Below are positions 33,650 through 64,000 of a stretch of 64,000 nt of DNA, in pieces. How positions within the stretch are numbered: the first letter of the stretch is position 1; the number at the start of each line of letters is the position of its first letter. The position numbers and the translations under genes were made by a program. The DNA is from Antedon mediterranea. Taxonomy: Eukaryota; Echinodermata; Crinoidea; Comatulida; Antedonidae. The notes under the pieces were generated by a model. It had not been told where the DNA came from. It ran no database searches and was given only the letters and a program-made list of their open reading frames with translations. The stretch is taken from positions 21,850,001 to 21,914,000 of the forward strand of contig NC_092674.1 in NCBI RefSeq assembly GCF_964355755.1, in the 5' to 3' direction.

Positions 33650-34495
33650 TGCTGGTAGGCCTGATGTTGAAATAAATAGATATACTGTAGGCCTATGGAC
33701 TGAACTGAACGAAGTCAATGTGTCGTATAAGTATCGATTCTGAACTTAACTTAAGAAAACTTCATTGACATTATGTAAAATGTCTTTTTTTATTACAATT
33801 ATAGCTCCAAGGCCATAAATGTGATGTTATGTACTGTACTGTATGTGTGAAGTAAATGGTTACATGTAACGTACCGGTAGGCCTACTTAATAAATGTATT
33901 ATTGTAAAAAGTACTTGTTATTGCTTTTTGTGATCACATGTGCAACTCGTCCTCCAGTACCACCGTCCAAGAGATTTACTACCAACATTCTGATTAATGT
34001 GTCACATCATGAGTATTAACCCAGACACACATCCTCTTTGGAGGTGGAGTTGCAGAGCAGAAGCACTGCAGAATGAGCATGTATTCGTCCGGAAATTACT
34101 ACCCCTTAAGACCAAATTACACAGACGGTAGCGTAACGGTAAACAAGATATAGAATTTACACACAACGCGGAGCGGATGGGTTGTTTCCGTACAGATTCT
34201 ACCTGGAACAACAATCTACGCGGTTTTCCGCTTATACCGTTACCTTACATTAACAATTTAATCTCGGCTATATTGAAAATCTCATCCATTATGATATTAT
34301 GATAATTATTATTTTTTTATCAACTTGTTTTTTTTTTTGCATGTTCTATACGAAATTAAATTAAATTTCTTCTTTAAATTATTTTCTTCAGACCACCTAC
34401 GCAGCTGTTCTGTTTGTCTCGATTCAAACCTTAGTTCATGATTTTATGAGCGAAACGTCTATTATGTAGATCATACAATCATACAGCCGGCTTTC
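33650..34495. other. Non-coding region after the GPCR fragment
   Basis: AATAAA occurs at about 33672. A 9-bp inverted repeat (GTAACGGTA / TACCGTTAC) near 34131 and 34240 may mark a small degraded element. I see no further transmembrane-coding sequence on either strand. Confidence 0.45.
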
Positions 34496-34499
34496 AATT

Positions 34500-34665
34500 C
34501 TCCTCAGTACAAGCAATCTGTCTTGAGAATCTCCTTCATCCAAAACAGCAACATAAACTCTCATCATCATTACATTTTTGTTTTCATGAACGTGAAGTCG
34601 TGACAGGCTTGATATCCACTCTCTGACAGAAGTTTATAGAATAAAAACTTGCTGAATCCTTAACA
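34500..34665 (-). pseudogene. Decayed partial copy of the neighbouring orphan gene
   Basis: Minus-strand sequence 34660-34588 matches the end of exon 2 of the orphan gene (GATTCAGCRAGTTTTTATTC through ACGACTTCACGTTCA), with a small deletion that shifts the frame. Just beyond, TTGAGAATCTCCTTCATCC...AACAGCAACATAAACTC resembles the C-terminal end of exon 3. The middle of the gene is missing. Confidence 0.7.
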
Positions 34666-34669
34666 TAGT

Positions 34670-34735
34670 CGTCGTCGCCGCCGGCGTCGCTGCCGCCGTC
34701 GCTGCCGCCGTCGCCAGTCAACAGGTTTCAGATAG
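34670..34735. repeat. GC-rich trinucleotide tract (GTCGCC/GCCGCC type)
   Basis: A short imperfect GTC/GCC/GCT repeat (GTCGTCGTCGCCGCCGGCG...), unusually GC-rich for this window. Confidence 0.8.
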
Positions 34736-34977
34736 CTAATGTAAGTAAGTACTAATAATAATAATACATGGGATATCAAAAGTTATATTTCATTTCGTTT
34801 TATTTAGTTTTATTTCAAACTACCAGCATGGCTATGCTAATAATCAAAGTCAATATTATCTTTTCCAAGCTCGATGTATCGAAGAGTAGGCCTAATTTAA
34901 GGTTAACAGCAAATTAAGTTAAGTCAAGTCAAATTGTTTTGGTTTGAATTTTTTAAATTTTTTAAACATTTTTATTA

Positions 34978-35650
34978 CGAAAAGAAGAACTGCAATTACA
35001 TGTAAGATCCACTCGGAACTTTCCTTCTGTTTGTTTCGGCTCAACATCTTGATTCATGTTTTCAGCTGAGAGAAGTCATTAACTTCATTATATATTAAGG
35101 CTATCAATGCCTACGCTACGTGTAATCCTGATTGCTTGGTTTGCATCTTTAGTGTGCTCTGTGCTTTATAGATTACTGCCTCGGTACGTATAAGAAATGT
35201 GTCATAATTGTTTTGAAAAGTCTTGAGAATCTTCTAAAAAAATACATGTTTCAATCACCAAAGCAACAAAATAAACTCTTGATGCGTTGTAATACCCCAC
35301 GTTCAAATTGTTTAGTTTTAAATTTTTTTTTTTATTTTAATACGAAAAGAAGAACTGCAATTACACGTACGATCCACTCGGAACTTTCCTTCTGTTGGTT
35401 CCGGCTTAACATCTTGATTCATATTTTCAGCTGAAAGACGTCATTAACTTCATTGTATTAAGGCTATCAATGCCTACGCTACGTGTAATCCTTATTGATT
35501 GGTGGTTTGCATCTTCAGTGTGCTCTGTGCTTTAAAAAATGTGTCATAATTGTTTTGAAAAGTCTTGAGAATCTTCTAAAAAAATACATGTTTCAACCAC
35601 CAAAGCAACAAAATAAACTCTTGATGCGTTGTAATACCCCGCGTTTTTGT
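34978..35650. repeat. Tandem duplication of the orphan gene 3' end
   Basis: A block starting ACGAAAAGAAGAACTGCAATTA at 34978 recurs at 35342. Both copies contain CTATCAATGCCTACGCTACG and then a block starting TGTCATAATTGTTTTGAAAAG, at 35200 and 35543. On the minus strand the second copy contains the true C-terminal codons of the orphan gene. The first contains a near-identical copy ending in CCFGD and a stop (about 35237-35300). Confidence 0.85.
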
Positions 35651-37016
35651 TTAATTTGCGAGCTCTCATCACCATCTTCTATATTTACAGCGTTCACTTC
35701 GTTCCTCTTAACCTCATTCTCTTTACTAACATTCTTCTTCTTTCTGAATAAGTTGCATCTCCTTTTCTTTTGCTTTTTCTGTGGTTTTTGAAGAACCACT
35801 GGAATATTACTTTCGATCACTTCTAACTGCTTTTTCTGTGTTTTTGGAAGAACCACTGGAATATTACTTTCGATCACTTCTAACTGTGGTAAGTCTTCAG
35901 TTGTGGCGACAGAACCATTTCGTCTTCGTACTCGGTTAAATTGGTAAATATCTAATTTGAAACCAACAAGGGAAGTCTAAATTATACAGATGTCTATACA
36001 GGCCTATTATATTAATTTTGATATAAATATTAATTGAAACTTCACATTTTTCGAATGTGAGTATTTAGTGGGAAAGAAACATGCCAGTACTTGAGTTATG
36101 ACCAGGAAAGAGTGACTCTTTCCTAGTGATAACATTTTATTTGAGACTCAGGAACTTTGACAAAATGTGTTGGTAACCAATATTACAATGTATTTTTCAT
36201 ATTTTATTAGGCCACATCCCTTTTTTAAAATAAAGAATTACCTGTGAACGTGAAGTCGTAGCATGATTGATATTCATATTCTGACATTGAGGTATCAACA
36301 GAATAAAAACTCGCTGAATCATCATCATCATCATCTTCTTCTTCTTCTGACTGAATATCTGGAGTTTTCTTAGGAGATGTTTCTCTACTAGAAAAGGATC
36401 GCTCGATGTCATATACAGATTCGTTAGTGTAATCCCTTTGCATCACCCAGACACACTTGGCGCACATTTCACTGCATGCACGATGTCGGACCACTTTGGT
36501 CGATCGGCTTCGACATCGGCCTTCAATCGGGTCAGTCTTCGGACAGTTTCGGTAGTACCAAAATGGTCTTGGATCACCGTCCAGATAACGAGTTATGGAG
36601 TACGTCAGAGGGGATTCAATTTCCGGATCCTTCCACGAGTCTGCATTATGATCTGATAATTCTATAATAATAAATATATACAAACATGCAGTGTAGCAAT
36701 AATGTGCTTTTCTTATAATATAACATTTTGTTTATTAATATTTATCTTGTAAGCCTAACCCTCCTTGTATACTAATTAATAATGTCTAAATAATAATGAC
36801 ACTTAATTAATGTTATTTCCTAAGTACATATCATACATTTTATGAATTACATATTCCCATCCCGATCTATAATACACACAACACACAGCGGAAGAATAAA
36901 ATTTTTTGTTCAATCAACTCTACCTCAACAGTGATCAATCAAGCGCCGTAAACTTGCAAAGCAATATAGCATATTTAACTAAAAACAATACAATGTTGCA
37001 TACCTGTTTTCATCAT
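35593..37016 (-). CDS. Orphan protein, acidic tract and basic/cysteine-pair C-terminus (3 exons)
   Basis: Exons 37016-37004, 36661-36242 and 35951-35593 join in phase (792 bases, 263 residues). I do not recognise the family. Order: MMKT, a Tyr/Trp-containing part with a cysteine-rich stretch (CPKTDPIEGRC...ACSEMCAKCVW), an acidic run SEEEEDDDDDD, an aromatic segment (YEYQSCYDFTF), and a 19-residue tandem repeat (VIESNIPVVL...QKKQLE, 57-bp repeat in DNA). The C-terminus is very basic (RRCNLFRKKK) and ends RIKSLFCCFGG, a plausible palmitoylation or membrane-binding tail (inference). There is no signal peptide. The very short first coding exon (13 bases) is the weakest part; phase and splice sites fit. 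Partial decayed copies downstream suggest recent local duplication. Confidence 0.68.
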
Positions 37017-37129
37017 TGTGAATTCAATGGAAGTTTTTCAGCTAATACAGTATAAATTCGTTAAAAACAACAATTTCGCGAGTTATTAAGTTTGCCTGAT
37101 ATTATAATAATAATAGACTAAGTTTGTTT

Positions 37130-37250
37130 GTCAGGGCAACGAAAACGATGACAACGAGACAGCGCGTGCGTACAAGGCGCATTTCCGATGTGACGTGTGC
37201 ATTTCATCGCGTAAGATAACGCGCTTCCGTCTATCACATGATATTATAAT
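37130..37250. promoter_or_regulatory. CpG-containing putative promoter of the orphan gene
   Basis: About 120-240 bp upstream of the orphan gene's first ATG the sequence turns CpG-rich (CAGCGCGTGCGTAC, GATGTGACGTG, AACGCGCTTCCG), unlike its AT-rich surroundings. TGACGTG is CRE-like. The call rests on position and composition only. Confidence 0.35.
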
Positions 37251-37300
37251 AATGCACGAACTCGATCTGTAATAACCTGTAATTATACTGTAATAATACA

Positions 37301-37447
37301 GGGCCGTAGCCACCAGTACGGTTGGTAAGGTTTCAACCTGACCACTTTCCACACAAAGCCTTTGACAACCCAGTGGCTTGAACAGAGATAGTTCCCTTTC
37401 ATTGCGTAAACCGCACCACTTTATTTCTTTGTGGCTACATCGCTGTA
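37301..37447. mobile_element. About 147-bp MITE with imperfect TIRs
   Basis: ACAGGGCCGTAGCCACC on the left is matched by the complement of TGTGGCTACATCGCTGT on the right. TA lies on either side of the CAG...CTG ends. Confidence 0.6.
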
Positions 37448-37449
37448 AT

Positions 37450-40400
37450 ACACCATATTTATTTATATTATTATTTATGTTTACTAGCTGCTAGCTAGAG
37501 ACAATGCAATATAATAATACACAGGATCAACAGTTAATGTTTTATTTTGTTTTATTTACAATGTTATCATTAATGTCTACAAGGCGATAGGATGGAATGT
37601 CAAACTGCCAGCATGGCCCACCGAAATCATAATTTCCATGCATGTATGTGTCGGCGGAATAGTTAAAAGTTAACGACAACAGGTCGTCACATGATACACC
37701 AGACGTCATTCATCTTAGAGATACAGTATTCACACTAGAACAATTTAACTGCGCAAAGCACAAAACGTAGTGTGCACCAACTCTATTACGACAGCAATAG
37801 TACCTTCTAATGAGATGAGTATGCTACAATATTAATCCAATGACGTAATTTGAACATGCTGATATTTTTTGTTATTAATAATCACGCTTCTTTGGCTGCC
37901 AATACTTGGTTTACTTATGTATTTGTTAAGTTCAAACTGCAGTAATGGTGTAGTAGAGGGCACTATAATATAACTAACCACTCCAACACTGAGTTTTACA
38001 CTCACTGCAACAATTATACAGATTTTTTTCTTTACTTTTTCAGTACGAACCATCATTAAATTTCTTATGGATTTATAGCAATTAAATTAAAAATAACCTC
38101 ACTGAGTTTAAAGTATCATAAACGTTGAACAAAGATATTATTGTTATTATATTGAAAATTCCAATTTGCAGATAATTTTAAATAATGCATACAAAAAATA
38201 GGACTTAACTTTTAACACCAATTTCTATTATAAATTATAATTTAGTTTATGATATTCCACAAAGGAGTTCTTTAATTTTTAATTTAATTTTTATAAATAT
38301 TTTTTTATTTTCTGAGAAATACATCTTGAATGTAGTTCCAACACTATCATAGTCTTATAAATTTTACTTTTTTTTTTATTAATAACTATTTTCCGATGAT
38401 TGTATCATCATCATAAATTATCTTCATGTAGGCCTCTAACAGACTATGGAACCATAAGCTACTGTATTAAACTTTTTTATTCACTTGGATTCCATCAATA
38501 AAAAATCAACATAATTTATATTTTAATCATAAAATATACCTCTATCATAACATAAGAAATAACAATAAAACATTTTTTTCCACAAATAAAAAAATAACAA
38601 ATAAATTTCTGCCCCTAATGCATTTGTTTAATACTTGATTCACACATATGGAAATGTAACAAAATGTAAAAAACACACAGATTGTTAGCGTTACCTTTTC
38701 AGTAATCGATCAAAAAGCCAACTGCATATCTTTCTGAGTATTTTGTTTACAGCTCAATTATATTACTCCGTGAAAAACTTAGTAAGAATATCACAGATGA
38801 TATCCATGCAATAATTTATTACATTTTGTTACATTTTTTTGTGAATCTGGTACAAATAAAAATATAATCATAGGAGCTTGTAGATTATTTATAAAAGTAA
38901 AACATTCTTATATAATATAAATATTGTTTTTCCTCCTTTCAAGTTTGATGATAGCTACGCGATTTCTGTGAAATACTACTTGCCAGCCAGTTACCAGCTT
39001 TTACTTTGATGAAAACAACATCATATTTGATTAAAAATAAACACATATTATTATTAATATATAAGTTAATCATCAAAAACCGAGGGTTTCTTCCTAAATT
39101 TGTACACAATATATATATATATAGATATATACCCACTACAAAAGAACACCGTTACCAATACTACACCTCCCTTTTAGGCAATGCTAATAATATTAAAATA
39201 CAAGAACTTAAAATCACATCATACTTTATAAATCTTAGAAGAGGAGCGAAGTAATTTCTTAAATAGCAACAAAAATTGACTGGATTTAGCATTGTTTATT
39301 AATAAACAAACAAGGCAAAAACATATCTCTCAATTTTACCATAGATTGTATACTAAACTGATTTAGTATGATGAACAAAAGATGAAGTATTCAAAATACA
39401 AGAAAACGGTTATTTTACTTACATTTTAAATATCAATTCTACATTTATTAGCCATTAATACATTTTTGTTTGCTAAGAAACAACAACATGCATGTTTCCA
39501 TAATATCATAGCAATGTTGATGTTTGTTATTCCGTTGCTATGCCATCATCCACTCCTTCTAAGCACCAATTTCTAAAGAAATCACTCTTTTCTAATATCA
39601 ATTTATTACAAATAATATTTACATACTCGCTTGTTTTTCTTTTTATATTCATAGATGTATATACATTATATTGAAACAATCCTAATGAAAGAGGAGTGAA
39701 GAGCAGTTAACACATATAAGCTATCATGGTAGGTATAGCCAGATATCCATGCTACTTTTACGTAACTTAGTTATATTATAACATATAAAACCATTAAAAC
39801 AACCCAAATTTTTATTCAACCTTTATACAGATCAGAACACCTTATATATCTTTTTATAGGAGTAATAATTTGAAGAGTTTTATTTTGATTTAGCAGAAGT
39901 GTACCCCACTTACGAAAGCAGGTTGCATTTAGAATTTCAAGCCCAGGTTAGCGTGGTTGCCACTTGGATGCAACTCAAACATGTAGGCACAAGCAACAGT
40001 GATCAATTGCGTCGTGATTTGTCAAATTACTTACAGCCTACTTACGTCGTTGCATTGCTTTCTAAGTGGGAACCAAGCTTTAGTATACAAATAATGAATG
40101 TTTATGAATTGAATTTGGGGATAATATTATGAAAACTAAATATTCTATTTCACATCTCTCATTAAATATATGATGTTTACTACAGATATTTAGTCATCAG
40201 CAAAGTTTTACCAAAAGCTGACTGTTGAATAACATTACCATTAACCATTGAAATGGAAGAAAATAACCCACGACACATGATACAAATACAACCAATCAAA
40301 TGGCAAAGATTTACTTAGGTGTGTTATTAAAGATATGGGTACTATTGTAATTGACAGATTCAAGAATAGATTACAATTATTAAATAAAAAAGTATATTTA

Positions 40401-42354
40401 ATATACAGTGTAAATTTAAGACAAAATTAATCAGCATCTAAAATTGCAAATACTAAATATTGGGTGGGTCTGTCCGTCTACTATCAAAGGTGGGTTGTCA
40501 AAATGTAAAATGAAGTCTGTGAAACACTCTTCAGTAACCAGCGGTTACTTGTATTATTACCAAATATGGGAAGATCTTAGTAGTTGCTCACACCCACACA
40601 AATTGTATAGATATTTTTTAGTTTATTTCTATTTCATAATTTTCCTTGTATTAAAAACAATTACCAACTCTTTTTACTGTACATTGGAATCTAATGTTTA
40701 CAATTTGGGTAACTTTACCTTATATGGAATGATACTAATTTTAAACTTAATCTAAGTATCATTGCCAAGTTTAAACATAACCTGTTAAAGTATTTATTAA
40801 TTTTTTAATTATCCTACAAATAAGGTAGGCCATATTTTGTTCGAAAATAATTATTTTAATCAGATTGTTGTGTTTTATAGATATAGTTCTGGTGAAGCAC
40901 ATGCTATTAACAACAAACCTTGACAATCTTAAAATAAATTGTAACACTATTTGCATATGTAACTACGACTTGTATACTTAACAAAGTATTGTTTCTGACT
41001 GAAATGACACTCTAACTCAATTCATTATCTACTTGTGAAGTAACAATAGCCAGTGCATTTCTTAATGGTAATGTTTTCCTTATATTTTCATCTGCGTATG
41101 TATATGTTTAGGTTTTCTAATTTGACTACACCATAATATTGTGCAATCCCACAAGTAAGATGTCAATAAATTAAATATTATAATACACAGTAACGACATC
41201 AACTCAGCATACATACTTTTTAAATGCAGGAATTTGATTTAATTTCATACTATAAATAACCTCAGTGTTTATTTATAATTTGATTATTAGATGTAACCAA
41301 TTAAAGGAACATAGTTAATACAGTAGAACCATTCCCTTTGGGACCCTATTAGGGGACACTTTCCTGTCAGACAAATTTGTAACATACACTAACAATACAG
41401 CCAACCCCTATTCAGGAGGCACCGTTATTTAGGTGACACTTTGTTGGGTTCTGATGGTGTCCTCTTAATAAGGGTTCTACTCTACTACAAGTGCCTTGTG
41501 TTTCATAGTGCTAAACAAGAATTGAATAAACAGTCTTTTTCAAAGTTTTTCTGTGACAGAGGTTACATTATGTTAGATTCTTGCCACATTTACTATAGAA
41601 TACTATGGTACTATACTGGGTATTTATTTGGAACACAGTGCATTGCAGCTCCAAGATATAAGTATAGCAAGTAGTTCAATAGCCTTGCTGGCCAAATCAT
41701 AACACAAGTATACTTGCTAAGAAATAACAATACATGTTGGTGATTCTTTTAATATGTTTCCAAAAGTTTACTGCATACCACATGTCACAGACTTCTGCTT
41801 AAATATATCTTCCAAACAGTTCACCATTTAAAATATTTGTTTTCTCAGTTCAAGTTTTTGCTAATGGTTTTTTCCCCCAAAACACACATGACCTGTGTAG
41901 CAAGTCAGATATTAGTCTTCCCACAAGAAAGCTTTCAGTCAGACATTCTTCTTGCTACTGTAGTAGACAGAGTTACATGTTGTTCACACTGAATATTCTG
42001 ATGTTATGCTTAACATGGGCTGCTACCACTTAAAAACGCTGACGCTGCACTTCTTGATGTTGTTATTTAAATGACCTGTTCGCACTAAAAACTCTGATTT
42101 TGCTGAATCAAATACTCTAGATCTCAATGCATTTTGGAGTGTTCACATTACTTGTAGTCTACATGGATCTTGAAGAATTGAAGATACTCAAACTAAAATA
42201 TGTTATTTTACTAGTGGGGCATTCACACTACAAAGGTTTTCCGATTCTGGTAATATTGTTGGGTCTATGCACTATTTATGTTGACTGGTCTTATTATGGG
42301 ATGTTCACACTATACCTATTTTGAAGCTGGTTCATAACTGTCTCTTCTGATTGG
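37450..42354. other. Long intergenic region; no supported gene
   Basis: The region is AT-rich with only short shadow frames. A small TIR-like element (CAGTAGAACC...GGTTCTACTC) lies at about 41319-41486. The 42000-42340 stretch has spaced GTTCACACTA-type repeats. The right part is downstream of the STK24-type gene and probably includes its 3' UTR. Confidence 0.45.
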
Positions 42355-61756
<19,402 letters not shown>

Positions 61757-62685
61757 CTTGAACATGTAAAATAAATTAAGCTACTCCAACAGAAGAAAAA
61801 AAAAATAAGGGATCAGTTCCCAGAGTGTTTCAACTATGCAGCAGCTTCCTAGCAAACTAGTCACCAACTTTGCAGCACTGTACTGTATTACATAATCTCA
61901 TGCTGTATGAATCCGCTCACATGAGGTGTAGGTCTAAACAGTATAGGCCTACTGCACAATACCTCAAAACCACAAGCTTCTATTTAAAATATGTTGTTAC
62001 ATAAAATATATCAAATTGCGATATATTGCAGTATCTCATATAATATCAAGATTATCATCAGCGCAACAATATGAAAAATATATCTTCAAAATATCTTGAT
62101 ATCAAAATAGGAAGATCCTTTAGTAGAAAACAATATCTTGGAAAAATTACATTCAAAAAATTACATTCAATTATAGTACTGTATACATTTTGTATTAATA
62201 GAGGCAATCAAGGACGTATTCTCACATGCACACACTTGCCAAGTCTAGTGAAGGCAATTAACTGAGCAGTAGGCCAATGGTGGTCTGATGGCCTGATATT
62301 TTTGTATTGGTCGTTACGCTCCACCGAACACTCTACAATGCTGTAACAGGATACAATAGATCATCTTGAGTGACTCATAAATATTAATGACCTGTTTTAT
62401 AAAAGTGGGTGTGTCTACATTTATAGGTCAATAGGTCAGCATAAATTATTAATCTGGACATTTTGATTATGTAAACATAACTGTGACAAAAACATGACAT
62501 GCAGAAGTATCTGTACAATAGTGGAGACTGTCAAAAAAGCATTAATTCATGAAAAAAATAAATGCAAATACTCAGTGGAAAACATATATATTTTCCAGTG
62601 AGTACAAAGAATATTTAGAGGAGATTAAACATATTGAGACACAATATTTGTTTACAAACAATCAATCAAATGATGGATGCGTGCA
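61757..62685. other. Upstream region of the STK24-type gene
   Basis: The start codon at 61756 is the first coding exon. The 5' UTR and promoter are presumably further right, but no CpG cluster or clear promoter was seen here. Additional upstream exons cannot be excluded. Confidence 0.4.
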
Positions 62686-62689
62686 CGTA

Positions 62690-63305
62690 CTGTAGCGTTA
62701 AAAACATAATTTTTTCATGTGAATTACGTTTTCCCAGCCTTTTCTAGTAATTTTACCAAATTTGAAACCATTTGGACTTAAAGTTATGAGCACGTCAAAT
62801 TAGACAATTCGTCCGCGTTTTTGATGAAAAAGTTTAAAAATTTGTCAAAATGATGTCTTTTTGGCCAGTTGAATTATAAAAGTCTATTTTCATTTTTTCA
62901 GGACATTTTTAAAAGAGCGCACATCTACAGTATATTCTACATATTCAAATTTCTTCAACATGTTATGTTTTTGGTCAGATAATTCCCTTCCAAAATTGCT
63001 ATCTTCGTGTTTCAAGTTGATGATGTCATCATATTAAAAATTGGAATAAATTAAAAGGTAGGTCCCGTAATTTCACCTATGCTACACTGTATACTGTAGT
63101 ACTGTATGTACAGTACAGTATAGTGTATTGTGGACTGATATACTTAGACATAAAATAGAGAGAACACTAACAACATTTTAATTTCTTTAGGTAACAATGG
63201 CATATTCTTTTTTCTGTCCACAATATTCTAACGTATGATATACACTTGGCATTTGCACGGCGGATAACCTAACTCGTCCGTAGTGACTAGTTCAAATCTA
63301 GTTAT
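62690..63305 (-). mobile_element. Truncated inverted copy of the CRE-rich intronic repeat
   Basis: Read on the minus strand, it begins ACTAGATTTGAACT, CACTACGGACGAGTTAGG and TTATCCGC, exactly like the element starting at 13080. It continues with CATACGTTAGAATATTG, AAAAACGCG and GGTAAAATTACTAGAAAAGG, which also occur there. The CRE octamer is mutated (GATGACATCATC). The copy is about 0.6 kb long. Confidence 0.8.
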
Positions 63306-63309
63306 ATTT

Positions 63310-64000
63310 AAATCTGTTTGTAAAGTTACTATAATAATTATCCTCCTTCAGTCATGACACGATTTCATTTATAAACTTTATACTCAAAATCAAATGAAAC
63401 CAACTACTACTACAATAGTACTACTGGGTTTTATAACCTCTTCAACCATCATAAATCCTATTGATTAAAATTGCTAAGTATTTCAAATAAGATCACATTA
63501 TCAATGAACCAGGATGCACTGTACAAACTGAACGGTACTCAGAAGTGTAATTGTGGTCATTTTGAAATAAACTATACATTTCAAAATGTGCCGACAGACA
63601 CAAACTTCCTTTGAGCTTTCACTTAAAAGCAATTGGAACTAATCCTCCTAAAAACAATTTACTAAATCCAAGAAATCAAATCGATTGTTTTCTCTGAAAA
63701 TATTAAAAGAAAATGTGCATAATCCTAGAGCTAACAATGAACTGTACTATTATTTTTGGTTATCATTTAATAGGGAAATCACATAATAATATCTGTAGCC
63801 AGGTTACTGTAATTTATCAATAAAGGCCCTGGGTCGGCAATTGATAAGTGTAAATACTCCAAAAAGTTAGGCCGGCCCTGGGCCGGACGCAGATCTGGGC
63901 CACCTCTCCAGGTAGGTTCAGGAGCGGCTTTTACGTTTGGGCCGGCTTACGCAGTGAACCGTGAACAACGTTTGACCTTTTTATGAGGTTGTTGTTATGA
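63310..64000. other. Right edge, no supported gene
   Basis: The last 170 bases turn GC-richer (GGCCGGCCCTGGGCCGG, GGGCCGGCTTACGCAG). This may be the start of another repeat or an upstream exon or promoter cut by the window edge. Confidence 0.35.

Overview
The window is animal nuclear DNA: AT-rich, with small exons, GT-AG introns and dense short mobile elements. Gene families and the abundant TAGGCCTA-type sequence suggest a marine invertebrate deuterostome, most likely an echinoderm. That placement is inference, because no rRNA or mitochondrial marker is present. Four multi-exon or intact genes, one GPCR fragment and one tRNA can be supported. For the four main genes I joined exons by hand, checking splice sites and reading phase; ZBBX, the orphan gene and the STK24-type kinase each sum to a multiple of three.

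Left part (1-16.2 kb). A coding-like 18-bp minisatellite runs off the left edge (1-840). A plus-strand gene (2723-15967, first exon not found) encodes at least 1244 residues with a SWIM zinc finger, a KDZ/Zisupton-type transposase-like core, a Ulp1-type SUMO-protease domain with intact catalytic residues and a C-terminal PHD finger. Two of its introns need GC-AG donors. Its last intron holds a 2.5 kb repeat carrying six perfect TGACGTCA octamers.

Middle part (16.2-42 kb). A minus-strand 15-exon gene (29067-19824) is ZBBX, a B-box protein associated with ciliated cells in vertebrates, with a candidate RFX X-box upstream. An intron-containing tRNA-Ile(UAU) lies at 31043-31150. A 112-bp tandem array (31.5-33.1 kb) ends just before the ATG of a rhodopsin-type GPCR cut off after TM3. 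A three-exon minus-strand orphan gene (37016-35593) encodes 263 residues with a cysteine-pair C-terminus and has decayed partial copies beside it.

Right part (42-64 kb). A nine-exon minus-strand gene (61756-42355) encodes a complete 424-residue GCKIII kinase (STK24/25/26 type) with large introns full of MITE-like elements. The last kilobases contain an inverted truncated copy of the CRE-rich repeat.

The genes do not form a functional cluster. The main interest is the multi-domain transposase-derived gene, the orphan gene with local duplications, and the repeats (a 5S-derived SINE, foldback elements, and the satellite beside the GPCR).
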